Assembly: GCF_000213175.1 (NCBI RefSeq)
Contig: NW_009799179.1
Location: forward strand, 5,114,448 to 5,178,447
Reading direction: 5' to 3'
Source: Neurospora tetrasperma FGSC 2508
Lineage: Eukaryota; Ascomycota; Sordariomycetes; Sordariales; Sordariaceae
Length of the DNA stretch: 64,000 bases
Part shown: one piece after another, positions 1-12,647 of the stretch
Layout: every line of letters begins with the position of its first letter
Numbering within the stretch: the stretch's first letter is position 1
Notes under the pieces: generated by a model
The model's database searches: none
What the model saw: only the letters and a program-made list of their open reading frames with translations
What the model was told of the DNA's origin: nothing
Position numbers and translations under genes: made by a program

Positions 1-1126
1 GCGCCAGTTCACCACTTTTCGGTCTAATCTGGGCAAGGGTTGTGAACGAAGAATCCTATCGTCTGGTAATGCTGAAGATCGTTGCTGAGAGATGAAGGTA
101 GCAGAAGAGGGTGGGGAGTCTCAGAAACCCAAATCATGGAAGTCAAATGGAAGACGGTGGACTGTGGAGGGATGAGACCAAGGGAATCTTCAAGGAATCG
201 ATGTCAACAATCTTCAGATACACACACGTTCAGCCCCTCACTAAGTTTATACTATAGTCACTAGAGGTACACGACACAGGGGCATCTGCCACCGGGTCCA
301 CCGACTGCTTTGTTCCTCCCCCCGTTCGCCTGCTTGTAGGGCTGCTTCGATGTTCTTACAGCGTACATCGTCTGATAAAAAAGAGGCCCAAGCGGCCCAG
401 GTCCGGCAGTTTTTAGGTCGGTTTCCATGGCAGTGCAAGAGTGCGGCATAGCTTTCAACCCAGAGGTTCAGGTCATTCTTCTCAATTTATAACAACCAAA
501 CACACAATATCCGACATCATGGGCCGATTCGAGTCTTGAGAACAGACCTGGGACGACGTTGTGGTTAGTGGTAGTGGTGGTGGTAGTTGAACGATAAACG
601 CTGGACGTGACGGTCAAACGAGTCCCCAAAGGTCCCCCGTCGGACGGATACGGTCCGGCGCTGATCAGACCCGACACGTGGGACGGCATGCCACCACGGA
701 CTCTGCTCGGCCATGGTGTGCAACCAGTCTGCATTGTGCATTCATTGTGCAGCAGCCCTACGACACTAAAAAGACACCTGAAAATTTTGTCCTGCTTCGC
801 TAGTGAGCTGGACTGGAGAGGGGGTTCATGGGTCATTCCACCGTCGCCGAAAAAGAAGGCCGTCGACACCCGGTCCACATCCCGAGGGGGTTGCAACTGG
901 AGGTGCGACCCGCTCTTGTTCTTATCAAAAAGAGTCATTCGTTCCTGAAGGATTAATCCGAGTCACTCATCGAGTGATCTCCAATCGCACCTTCCGATCG
1001 CCCCATAAAGACCACAACATACTTACTGCACTGCGCAGTTTTGCTTCCGTCTTCTGATCCGTCCAGTTCCGTCCCGTCCACCACCACCACCAACAACAAA
1101 GCAGATCACCAACAACAACCGCAACC
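1..1126. other. Intergenic / upstream region of the SAICAR synthase gene
   Basis: No convincing gene was seen. The open frames here lie opposite each other and have no recognisable domain. The last 100 bases before the start codon at 1127 are rich in CA/ACC triplets without G, typical of a fungal 5' leader, and end in GCAACC just before the ATG. Confidence 0.6.
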
Positions 1127-2050
1127 ATGTCGATTCCCGTGGTAACCACCATTGAGCTCCAGTCGCTGCCCAAGTTGACCAGCGGCAAGGTCCGCGACCT
1201 GTATGAGATTGATGACAAGACACTGCTGTTCGTTACTACCGACCGCATTTCGGCGTACGATGTCATCATGGCCAATGGTGTCCCCCAGAAGGGCGCCATC
1301 CTCACACAGCTTACTGCTCACTGGTTCAAAGTCCTCGGGGAGCGGATTCCAGGTCTCAAGACGCATTTCATCAGCCTCACTCCTCCCCCCTCGGTCAGCG
1401 ATGAAGACAAGTCCTTGATCCGGGGCCGTAGCATGCAGGTCAGGAAGCTCAAGGTCTTCCCCATCGAAGCTATCGTTCGTGGCTATATTACTGGTAGCGC
1501 CTGGAACGAATATCAGAAGACGGGCACGGTCCACGGCATCCCCCAACCTGCCGGCCTTCAGCAATGCTCTCCTTTCCCCAAGCCCCTGTACACCCCGAGC
1601 ACTAAGGCAGAGCTGGGCGACCACGACGAGAACATCTCCCCCGAGAAGGCGGCCGAGATTGTTGGAGACAAGTACGCGGCGCGCATTGAGGAGTTGGCGC
1701 TCAAGGTCTACTCCACTGCGGCCGAGTATGCGCGCGAACACGGCATCATCATCGCCGACACCAAGTTCGAGTTCGGCCTGGATGAGGAGACGGACGACAT
1801 TGTTCTCATTGACGAGGTCTTGACCCCTGACTCGTCACGCTTCTGGCCGGCCAGCGAGTACGAGGTCGGACGGGACCAGGACAGTTTCGACAAGCAGTTC
1901 CTGCGCAACTGGCTCACTAAGGAGGGGCTCAAGGCCAAGGACGGCGTCGAGATGCCGCAGGAGCTTGCTGAAGCCACGAGCGCCAGGTACAAGGAGGCCT
2001 TTAAGCTGCTTACGGGCAAGACATTGGAGGAAGCCCTTGGTGAGCTTTGA
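1127..2050 (+). CDS. ADE1: Phosphoribosylaminoimidazole-succinocarboxamide synthase (SAICAR synthase)
   Basis: This intronless gene encodes 307 residues, the usual size of the monofunctional fungal enzyme. The enzyme joins CAIR and aspartate using ATP to make SAICAR in de novo purine synthesis in the cytosol. Visible family landmarks are the N-terminal SGKVRDLYEID nucleotide loop (about residues 19-29), the ISAYDV segment, the RGYITGSAW motif in the middle, DTKFEFG, and the DEVLTPDSSRF substrate-binding stretch. The start at 1127 has a good context (GCAACCATGT) and leaves the family N-terminus complete. The next gene, on the same strand, starts 2.5 kb downstream and is functionally unrelated. 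Nothing looks damaged. Confidence 0.97.
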   Translation: MSIPVVTTIELQSLPKLTSGKVRDLYEIDDKTLLFVTTDRISAYDVIMANGVPQKGAILTQLTAHWFKVLGERIPGLKTHFISLTPPPSVSDEDKSLIRGRSMQVRKLKVFPIEAIVRGYITGSAWNEYQKTGTVHGIPQPAGLQQCSPFPKPLYTPSTKAELGDHDENISPEKAAEIVGDKYAARIEELALKVYSTAAEYAREHGIIIADTKFEFGLDEETDDIVLIDEVLTPDSSRFWPASEYEVGRDQDSFDKQFLRNWLTKEGLKAKDGVEMPQELAEATSARYKEAFKLLTGKTLEEALGEL

Positions 2051-4616
2051 GAGTTCTACAGGATGGGGCTTGTTTTGTTGGGTTTGTTGTTGTTACTATG
2101 TGATTGATAGTTTGCTGGGAAAAGGAGTGACCGGGAAAGGTCTTCAAAAGGACTCGGCACTGTAACGAAAATACTGGATACACTCAAAAACAGGAGGCTG
2201 AGAAGGGGTATTGTGATAGACGCAAAAAAAAGACGAGGCGTGGAATTTGTCAGTCGGGGTATGGCAGGACAAGCAATTCCCAGGCCGAAGAAAGTATCAA
2301 CAGGTTATGTCTGACCGCTGGTGATAATGGAATGGTGAACTGGTATAAGACCAGAATCAACGTTAACAGATTCCCGGTCAAACTGTTGATCGGGTTGGCA
2401 CTTGGGTTAACAGCACGACCACGGAACATTCGGGTCACCTCAGGTTTGACACAAGTACCTCCAGACGGAGGATCAGTCAAGGAAAGCTAGGTTGATAAAA
2501 GTTCGTGTTCTCGAAAAAAAAGGGGGGTCTTTTGTTTATTTTAGAAACTGTTGCAAATCATCATCAGATACTGCAGCTAATCAACTCGTCGAGCTGGCAT
2601 GTGCGCTGCAAAATCCAAACCGCCAACCCTCAGATCTGCGGCCACCATTCCGGCCTGCCCGCCCGCCGTTACTTCCGTAGTCCCGCCAAATGGGCATCTC
2701 CCGGCAATGTATTATGACGGAAGGCAGCGATGGAGGTGTCCCGTCGAATTGATGGAGGCTTTCGAGGAAGCTACTACAGCTGTCATCCGAGGGCGTGCAG
2801 ACAGGAGGAGGTTCAGGTCTTAAACAGATACCTATGTACAACTACAGTGAGTCGCATCTCCGGTCTTGGTGAGAGACATTATGAATCTTGTGACGGTCGG
2901 CGACAAACGGGGCGTCTCATGTAAACTGACCTTCGACTGGCCAGTGACACTGCAGCCCAAAGTCCTTGTAAAAAGAAGCCAAGAAGCCAACCCAAATCGG
3001 GCCGCGATCGCCCTTCCTCCATAGGGTGGTATTCCACTGGATTCAAGGGTTTTTGGAGCATCCTGCACAATTCGGTTGCATTTCCCACTGGATGCTTTTC
3101 CCATCCGTGCCCATCCACCTTTCCCAGTTTCAATTTTGCACGGTATAGCACGCACGAAAAAGGACGACAGACTCTCTATCACGTTGCCCATTTTGGGCCC
3201 TACATTCTTGCCCTCCATTTCCTCACAGTCTGCGATTTCAGTCCGACATCCTTGAATACTAGCCTACCGCGGACGGTGATACCTAGGTACTACCTGGCCT
3301 GAGCCCAATTCGACTTTCAACACCAAACAAGAAAGGGTCGGTATCAACACATCAACTGCCCATCTCCTGCGGTCAACCTACCTATTCGATAACTACTCCG
3401 GGTCTTTACCCCCCGGGCACCTGATTACTCACTCACCGGATATCGTGACGGCCCGGGTATAACCTGACTGCCAAAAACGCTCGCCAACCCTGAACCCAAG
3501 GCTGGAAACGTGGAACCTCAATTCACCTTTACCCCATACCTCACCTCCACTAATCATCCCATGTCTACCAGTGCTTGCGTGTATACACATGGGATATTGT
3601 GCTAGCACCGAATAGCACCGGGCCTACAGCAGCAAAATACTACGACACGCCACGATTCCAAGGTCCTCCAAGGTCCCCTCCTGTCGGTCCCCGTCCCCCG
3701 ATTCCCCGGACCATCTCCCTATCGTTACCTTTCGCCAGGTCGCGCGTCGGCGCTGCGCCTGCTACACCACTAACCAAATCTTCGTCCCGGTCGCCCATGT
3801 GACCTTTCTAGGTTCACCTGCTTGGGCCTGTTTTCGCTCTCTTGGTTTCCGAATCCTGTTTCTTTCTTCTTTGGAAAGGTTCGGTTGGTAGCGGATATTC
3901 CTTCAGTCCTTGCAAGAGGTTCACGATAAGGTATCCCCCCTCCCATCCGTCCTGTCCTTTGACCATCAACACCCAAAGCGGGAACGAACGACGGGAAGCC
4001 TGCAATCCTGCTGGAGATTCAGGAAAAATTGTGGCCTAGCTCGAATGTCAAATGCGTCTTTGCGCGCCTTTCGCCAACAGCAGCATCACCATCACCACCA
4101 CTCCATCCCCCAAAAGCTGCCTGCTGGTGTCTCACTCCAGCCTCCAGTTCAGCGTCTACCCCTACCCTTGATACTATCGAGGTTTCCGTGTCTACGTCTA
4201 GGTTCTATAGTCGTAGATCGCAAAGTCGCAAGTCACATTCGTTTTTTGTTGCGTACAGTATCACTGCGCTTCCAATTTTGGCTCCCTAGCTCACCCACTC
4301 CGCGTCGGTCACCACCGGGAGGACGTATATCGAGGAATAGCTTTCTGTGTCGTGTATCTCAGCTCCCGCGTTCGTATCAGACATATCACTTTCCCCGCTG
4401 GGTATTTCCCCCCGGCTTGGGTGGCTTGGTGGATCACCAGTCGCAACGTCCAGTCCAGTCCCGTCCAGTCTTCTCAGGCTCTCCAGCCGCAGCGCCGTGC
4501 CGGTTGGGAGCGAGCAAGCAAGCAAGCCAGCAAGGCACCGGCAGCATTCATACTGAGACGACGACCGTAACCGACCCCGTCCCTACTGGAGCATCTTCTC
4601 CCTGCCGGTGGAAATA
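2051..4616. other. Long intergenic region and probable 5' leader of the histidine kinase gene
   Basis: About 2.6 kb with no recognised gene. The right half (3240-4600) is strongly pyrimidine-biased on the plus strand, as in long regulated fungal promoters and leaders. An upstream frame from the ATG at 4045 stays open to a TAA at 4615-4617 that overlaps the kinase ATG as TAATG. Its protein is compositionally unlike a folded protein (basic, with a run of six His), so I do not call it a gene. Confidence 0.5.
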
Positions 4617-7600
4617 ATGCATCCGTCCTTCCTGACCTCCGGCATTATCGATCTGCTCGAGGCCGACCAGCGCCCGTCCTTCATCGTCGCCCTAACCCCG
4701 CACCCGCCCACCATCGTCTACACGAATCCCGCTCTCGATGCAGATGCCCGCCTCCCGGACGCCATCACCACCCGCAAGCGCAACAATATCCAGCTGTGGG
4801 AATGGCTTACAGACCTGTCCGGTGCCTGCCCCAGTGGCACCGGCCAGGCAGCTGCCAACTTCTCCTTCATGAACATTTACTGGACCCGTACCATCGTTCG
4901 CCCTGACATGGTCGTTGTGGGCGCAAATGACCAACCGCCCTTCTCTGAACCACCGTCACAAAGTCGAGTCGACGAAGCCTCGCCTGTCGGAAGCACGGTC
5001 CCTCCCCCGGTGCGCCTGATTCCCGTCAAGGATGATGCGCCCGAGTCTATCCAGACGTCTGCTGCTACCACTGCTAATACCACCACCATCGCGGCTACCC
5101 TTGCAGTACCATCTTTAACATCCTCGATGAGCCTGGCACCTCCCGACTACACATCACTCAGCCGGACCAGATCTGGACCGCCAACTCTTCCTTTGGGCTC
5201 GGCCGAGTACCCACTGGCTTCCCCAGAGATGATCCAATCTCTCAAGCGTTCAACTACGGACCCGGGTTGGATTCTACCAGATATTTTGCCAGGTATGTGT
5301 CCCTGCCTCTTGTGCTGGCCCAGCTATGGCTCCATGAGTCTCCAGCTGACCTCTTGGTGATGAAGAAACACGGTCATTTCTCGAAGTGATACACAGTGTC
5401 GATTGGGCCGCAACGCCACTGGGGCCCATAAAAGACTGGCCCCCGACTTTGGAGCAGACCTTCCACCAAATACTCGCTGACAGTCGCCCCATTGCCATCT
5501 ACTGGGGCACCAACTATGTGACCCTCTACAACGAGGCATTTAGTAAACTATGCGGTTCCAAACATCCGTCACTACTTGGAATGACTGTGGAAAATGCGTG
5601 GCAGGAAGCCGGCGAACAGCTGAAGGATGCCATGTCGCGTATAGCACGGAAGGAAGACCCGACGATCGAGGATGAATGGAGGTTCTTCATCGAAAGGGAA
5701 CCCGAGGTGGAAGGAGGTCCTCACTGGCTCGAAGAGACATACTTGAAATGGTCGCTCGTCCCTATCCTCGAAAAGGAACGGTGCGTAGGATTTATACATC
5801 CGGTCGGGGACACAACTAGTGTGCGATTATGGGAGCGTCGCATGCAGATGCTCGTTGAGCTTGGTGAGGACCTGCCTGCCGCGCGCGATGTGAATGGTTA
5901 CTGGAACAAGACACTCCAGGAACTTGCCGACGTCGATCCTTGTTACGATATACCGCTTGCGATTCTCTACAGCGTGGAGGCTTTTGAAGAGGGAAGCGCT
6001 ATGAAAATCGGCAGCGATGGTCCCACAAAGCAATGCAGACTGGCCGGAGCTTTGGGAGTGCCAGAAGGCCATCCGATTGCTCAAACCGCGATCAACCTCA
6101 GCACAAACGAGCATGCTCTAGCACCAGCGCTTAGGGAGGCCGTAACAGCACACCAGCCACTTCTTCTTCAGACCAAGGACGGCACGCTTCCGCAGGAGTA
6201 TCTCCGTGGTCTGCAGACGAGGGGTTTTAAAGATGATCCGTGCCGGGCTGTCGTGATCATGCCGATTCGGCCGACAAAGAAGGAAGACGCAATGGGGCTA
6301 CTTCTTCTGGGTCTAAACCCAAGACGCCCTTACGACAACGACTATCGTCAATACATACTACTCTTGAGTCAAAAACTTACCACTTCTCTGGCCTCCGTGG
6401 TGCTTCTTGAGGAGGAAGCACGAAGAGGACGCAATGCGGCAGAGCAGGCTGCTTATGATCAAGCCATGCTCAAAGAAAAGCTGGCCATCCAAACAAAGGA
6501 AGCGAACGAGTCAATAAAGATGTTTGAAGCTCTTGTTGAGTTCGTTCCGGTCGGCATGTGTTTCGGCGATCCCCAAGGAAACATAACCTTTGCGAACGAC
6601 GCGTGGTACAAGATGACAGGCTTCCCAGGGAAATGCCCCATCAGAAACAGTGGCTTCCTTGCCTGTGTCAAGGAAGAGGACCGCCAAAACATTGTCACTG
6701 CACACGAGAAACTGAAGACGGAGCATTACGTTGAATACGAATTCAGGGTAAAGCCAAAAAACCACACGAACGTCACTCCATCTCTAACCCGCAACTCTCC
6801 GAGCTTCGAGAAAGCAGGTCTGGATCTCGTCCCTATCGATCAGTCTAAGGAACGCCATATTTTTGCCACGGCTAAAGCAGAGCGCGCCCCGGATGGAAGC
6901 ATCATACGGACCATGACATGCTTGACAGACGTTACGGCACACAAGCACGCTGCTGAAGAGGCGGTTCGACGAGCACAACAGGCTGAGAACCTCAAAAGGA
7001 TGGCCGAATTCGCAACAGTTGGCATGTACGATATGGACCTTGAGGGGCGCCTTCTGGGTGCCAACAATGTTTTCTACGAAATGTGCGGATTGCCGAAAAT
7101 CGATCCAACCGAGGTTACGATTAGACCGTTAGAGACGTGCGTCTGGGCAGAGGATGTGGGCTTGGTGATGAAGAAACTCAAGAAGATGGTCGCCGAGGAT
7201 AAAGTCCAGAATGTGGAAGTCAGACTCCGCACAACATGGACTGCCGATGACGGTGCGGGCCACAAGATGGTTATGCCGCGATGGGTACAAGCGACGCTGA
7301 TGCCTGTACGATCGGCCGAGGGTGTCATACAAACCTTCACTGGTTGTCTGAGTGACGTTTCGTTACAAAAGTGGCAGTTGGATAGGGAGAAACAACGGAA
7401 AGAGGAGGCGATCGAGTCCAAGCGCCAGCAGGAGAACTTTATCGACATGACTTCCCATGAGATGCGCAACCCCCTGAGCGCTATAATACATTGCGCAGAC
7501 GCCATCACAGCCACGCTCTCGCGCGTTCAGGAGCTTGTCGGTGGCGACCATCATGGGAGCGACAGCGATGCGCGGAGCTATGTGAGCGAAGGTACTGCAG

Positions 7601-9130
7601 ACAACCAGCCAAATCACGAGCTTCGTGCAGAGGTTTGTGAGCTGTTGGACAACGGCATCGACAGTGCAGAGACTATTGTTGGGTGTGCTCAACATCAGAA
7701 GCGCATCGTTGATGATATTCTCACAATGTCGAAGCTCGACTCCAAGCTGTTGGCTATTACGCCCATCACCGTGAACCCGGTTCAGATGGTCAAGGAAGCG
7801 CTCAAGATGTTCGAAGTCGAGGCTCGGAGAGTCGATATCAACCTAAGCATGGTTGTTGACCAGTCATATTACGATCTTGGCGTCAAATACCTGGACTTCG
7901 ATCCGTCACGCCTGAAACAGGTTCTCATCAATCTACTGACCAATGCTTTAAAGTTCACCAAGACTGGTCCAACCCGCAACGTCACCGTCGGGCTAAGTGC
8001 GAGCTTGACACGCCCAACCGAGGCCACCAGTTCGGTACAGTTTATCCCGAGGTCCCAGGAGAGTTACGCCGAGGATAGCGATACAGCAAGCGTCCATGAC
8101 CGTGGAGAACCCATGTTTCTCCTCTTTGAGGTCAAAGATACAGGCCAGGGTCTGACAGAAGACGAGAAGAAGAGTCTCTTCCAGCGCTTCGTCCAGGCGT
8201 CCAGTCGTACCCATATCAAGTACGGAGGCTCGGGTCTTGGATTGTTCATCAGCCGTCGGCTCACGGAACTCCAGAATGGCGCCATTGGAGTGGCCAGTCA
8301 ACCGGGTGTCGGTAGCACGTTTGCTTTTTACATTGAAGCCCATCACCCCAGTGAGAGGTCTCTCCGTGATGCTGAGGCGACGGCGGTGGCAGCAAAGGCT
8401 GTCATGTCAGACTTGATGACCAAGGCTCCAAATATTCGCTCGATGCGCCCCAGTAATCCTCATAGGGGTTCGACATCGTCGCCGCGGCCAAGCCCAGTAC
8501 CATCCAGTCCTGTAGTTGAGCTTGGCGGATTGGTAACACCGCCACCCCAGATTCGTGGCATCATGGTTGTTGAGGACAACCTGATCAACCAGCAGATCAC
8601 GCGACGTGGTCTCACCAGTATGGGATTCACTGTTGATGTAGCAAACCATGGCCTGGAATGTCTTGATAAACTGCAGCGGACTGACCGCTATGTGAGCGAC
8701 CAGGGTTCTGGCACTGCCCTGCCCATGAACGGCAGCATCAATAACAAAGGCGCCCTTCCCGCTCTGAATGGGTCCATCAGCCCATTGCCACCGCCAGTCA
8801 ATGGCAGTTTCCTGAATCAAAACCAAGCACCACCAGCAACGACAACAATAGCCACACCAGCCACCAAGTTCCCCTTGTCAGTCATCCTCATGGACATCGA
8901 GATGCCCATTCAGGATGGGCTCACGTGCACGCGCAACATCCGCGAGCTGGAACGCCAGGGCAAGATCACGGGCGGGAGGTTACCAATCATAGCCGTCAGC
9001 GCCAACGCCCGCATAGAACAAATCCTCGAGGCCAAAGAGGCCGGATGCGATGACGTGCTGATTAAGCCATATCGGATGCCGGAACTGCTGGAGAAGATGC
9101 GGATCGTCATGGGAACGGTTGCTAATGCTA

Positions 9131-9161
<31 letters not shown>

Positions 9162-9597
9162 GGCTGCTGCTGCTAGTGCTGGTCCTGGTGCTGGTCAGAC
9201 AGGTTTAGCTTCAAGCTCGGCTGCTTCGGGGTCAGGATCGCCAGGTGGATTCGGCGGGCTCGGCGAGCCTGTTGTTCAAAGACAAATACAGACAGGAGAG
9301 AAGGAACAGAAACAGGATACAACAACGCAAGCACAGAGAGGAAGTCAGAGCCAAAGCCAGCGGCAGCAAGGAAGCGAGGAGCATGAAAATCAGCACAAGC
9401 AGGCAGCTGGGCAGTCACAGGCACAATCACAGGCGCAGGCGCAGACACAAGCACATACGCAGACGCAGACGCCGAATCAAGGACTTTCACCAGATGGCAA
9501 GCCGGTAGAAACCCCATGGACCTCCCCCTCCCCCTCCCCAAAGCAGACAACACAAACCAAGGTGGAGTTGGTGTCGATGCAGCAGCTGAGTCCGTGA
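4617..9597 (+). CDS. Hybrid sensor histidine kinase with PAS and receiver domains
   Basis: Exons 4617-5292 and 5387-9597 give 1628 residues. The 94 bp intron (GTATGT...CTGAC...AAG) is phase 1 and joins ILP to VIHSVDW in frame. From N to C: an N-terminal sensory region (about 1-340), a GAF-like stretch (about 380-570), PAS at about 601-760 and 761-890, a HisKA dimerisation domain with the H-box SHEMRNPL (phospho-acceptor His916), an HATPase with N-box LINLLTNALKFT and G-boxes DTGQGL and GGSGLGLF, and a receiver with acidic pocket EDN, phospho-acceptor Asp1395 in LMDIEMP and a Lys in VLIKPY. All catalytic residues are present, so it should autophosphorylate and pass phosphate to an HPt protein, probably upstream of a stress MAPK pathway (inference). 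Its fungal histidine-kinase group was not assigned. The tail after about 1467 is low complexity: a run of 14 Ala, then Gln/Ser/Thr-rich sequence. Confidence 0.93.
9133..9174 (+). repeat. GCT/GCG trinucleotide microsatellite encoding poly-alanine
   Basis: Fourteen consecutive alanine codons, nearly all GCT with one GCG, lie in the kinase's C-terminal tail just after the receiver domain. They follow two Ala-Asn pairs. Pure GCT runs expand and contract by slippage, so the length is likely to vary between strains. Confidence 0.9.
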
Positions 9598-11623
9598 CTC
9601 GGTTTTCTCAGATCATCCGTAGCCTTAGGTCGATAAAGTCTCCTATTCGGTGGGTAGGGCTCGGACGGTTGGGGATGACAGCTTGGGAATGGTTAGGCTC
9701 AAGCTTGGGCGTTTTGACTTGGGAGTTGGGAAGTTGGGAGTTGGAGATGGGCGAATGACGGAAAGCTTGAAATGTCACTGGGTGTGTAAGAGAAGGAAGG
9801 ATGGGAAAATCGGTCGGCATTGTTGTTGGTGTTGTTCAAACAATTGCGGGGCCAGAGCCAACTAGAGCCATCCCGAGCCAGGAAAAGTATATTGGCAGTA
9901 TAGAGGTAGATTTTAAGTCTGCTTTCTTGGTTTTGATTATGTTGCTGCGGTTGCTGTTGTCTGTTTGTTTTTCGTGGTTCCGTCATCTTCCGTAAGCGCG
10001 CGCGCATTGTGTTCCTCCTCTTTGTCGTCGTCCTCTAGCATTGCTCTGGCATTTGAATACGGGTCCTCTGGTCTCGTTCGTCCGATGGATATGGTCACAG
10101 GCGGAATCTTCCCTTGGACTCGGGATCGGATCTGTTGGAAACGGTAGATGCGATTACCCCCCGCATTTGCGAACAAAGCATACCGACCTTACCTTACTTG
10201 TTCGGACGTCGCTGGTCAGCTGCCAGCCTGATATGGAGATGTTAACCTCACATATATTGGTTGATATATGTGCCTGTTTCTTGACAGGCTGATATGGCGC
10301 ATGCATGTTGTCTGGCCTGAACGTGTCTATGCAAGAATGATCGACGTCCCATGCATGGTTGGTAAGTCATACTTCCGAACTACTGAATTCTTTACATCCT
10401 CAACTCACCTCAGACCTCTCCCATAGTTCCTGAGGCACTCATTCGAGGCATTGTACCACTGTCAATCTGGAATTTCCCCACCGGTCAACTCCTGTAGTAC
10501 ACTAAGATTTGTGCGTACAGTAATCGCATTCATCATGGTGTATCCGTGCAAATTCCGAACTCGATGATATTGTGGACTGGTGGCTGGTGTAGCTGTCGTA
10601 TCTTCTGAACACTAGTGGCTAAGCAGACTTGCTGTATATCAGTCCAAGCACCAACCGCAGTCGGACTTTGCAAATCGTGGCTTACAATCTCGCATCTACT
10701 TGCTTGCTGCTTTATCGTCACCTCGGGTTCCTGTCGTGTCAGCCAGCCACTTCAGCCACCTGCCAGGGCGAAGGGAGGACAAAGACCCGAGGGAGGTTTC
10801 ACGATCTTGAAGCGGCGGGCGGGAAGAAGGGAGCATCTTCGAACCTCCGACGTCTGACTTCTGACCTCTGGACTTCGGGTTCTGATTTCAAGTGTCCAAT
10901 TGAACACCACGACGTGTGACAGGCAGGCACAGGCGCAATCCTACCTCAGCCAAAAGTTTTTCAAAGCACACTGCATGCGCTTTGCTTCCCGAAACTGGCA
11001 CCTTATCAATTGTCTCACTTTCATGGCACCTCGATCAAATCAGGCGACTGATGCCTCGCGACATGACATGCAGTCGGTAAAGAAACAAGCCCCTTGGGCA
11101 AAAACCGACTCTACGATAACGTTGCCGCTTGGTCATGAAAGCCAGACCTGTTGTAAACACAGCGGTGGCTTGGCAATGGGGCTAAGTGCGCGCGAGACTG
11201 CGTTCAGTAAAGGAGACGACGTCGATGCCATGTACCAACAACTCAACGGCCTCTTTCATGCCATATCCATACTTCTAAACACCTCCATCTGGCAGAGCGA
11301 GAAGCAAAGAGCAGTGGCCGTGTTTCCTTCCAGTTCAGTTGGCCAACTTCGATTGTTCCTCAGCACTGCATGGTCAATGAAGATTTCTCTGACCGGTTAT
11401 AAAGATACCCTACCAACCTACCTCTACTAGTAGACAGGTAGTTTTGGCTTCGCTCACCATCGGGGCTACGTCTCATCTTGTTCTCCTGTCCTCGAAAGAA
11501 TTAATTTCACAACTTTGAAAAGAACCATTATCTTTTTTTCAACTTGCCATTTTCCGATCGATTCATTCACATCATCACTAAGCTCAGTCTCACGCCCGTC
11601 AACACCAGACCATCATTGACAAC
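9598..11623. other. Intergenic region between the histidine kinase and Dabb-protein genes
   Basis: About 2 kb with no supported gene. An open frame around 10900-11430 begins at TTG, has no recognisable domain and reads like chance coding, so it is not called. The last 150 bases before 11624 are C/T/A-rich, as expected for the downstream gene's leader. Confidence 0.5.
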
Positions 11624-12571
11624 ATGACAGCCGACAAGCGCGGTCCCCGCATCCACCGGATGACACTGTTCAAGATTCCGGATGAGACGAATCAGAAGAG
11701 GTTGTTGGATGCGTATCATGTTGTTGCGGAGGAACAGAAGAAGGTTCGTTGATGTTTTTCACTGAGCTTGTTTTACTATCCGACCGTCCCAATCAGTTGC
11801 CATACTACTCCAGCACCTCGATTATGAGTGCCTGATCGTAGTTCGCCTCTCGGCCCATCCCGACCCGCTCCTTCCCCTTCAGTTCTCTTCTTCTTCTACA
11901 CACTAAGTATTTTCAAACTCTGTTCTTCCTCGCTCGCACCTTCCTTTCCCAGCTACCTCCCCCCAATAGTCAGTAGTCCCATAACCCCCTCCCCCCCCCC
12001 CCNNNNNNNNNNNNNNNNNNNNNNNNNNNNNNNNNNNNNNNNNNNNNNNNNNNNNNNNNNNNNNNNNNNNNNNNNNNNNNNNNNNNNNNNNNNNNNNNNN
12101 NNNNNNNNNNNNNNNNNNNNNNNNNNNNNNNNNNNNNNNNNNNNNNNNNNNNNNNNNNNNNNNNNNNNNNNNNNNNNNNNNNNNNNNNNNNNNNNNNNNN
12201 NNNNNNNNNNNNNNNNNNNNNNNNNNNNNNNNNNNNNNNNNNNNNNNNNNNNNNNNNNNNNNNNNNNNNNNNNNNNNNNNNNNNNNNNNNNNNNNNNNNN
12301 NNNNNNNNNNNNNNNNNNNNNNNNNNNNNNNNNNNNNNNNNNNNNNNNNNNNNNNNNNNNNNNNNNNNNNNNNNNNNNNNNNNNNNNNNNNNNNNNNNNN
12401 NNNNNNNNNNNNNNNNNNNNNNNNNNNNNNNNNNNNNNNNNNNNNNNNNNNNNNNNNNNNNNNNNNNNNNNNNNNNNNNNNNNNNNNNNNNNNNNNNNNN
12501 NNNNNNNNNNNNNNNNNNNNNNNNNNNNNNNNNNNNNNNNNNNNNNNNNNNNNNNNNNNNCCTCCCTCCTC

Positions 12572-12647
<76 letters not shown>

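Noticed and set aside
468-948. Overlapping open frames of 113-156 codons on opposite strands
   Set aside because: They shadow each other, are unlike known proteins and lie in the probable SAICAR synthase promoter.
1106-1741. Minus-strand open frame of 211 codons
   Set aside because: Antisense shadow of the SAICAR synthase gene, caused by its high third-position GC.
10900-11430. Plus-strand open frame of 176 codons
   Set aside because: Begins at TTG, no conserved motif, and lies in the upstream region of the Dabb gene.
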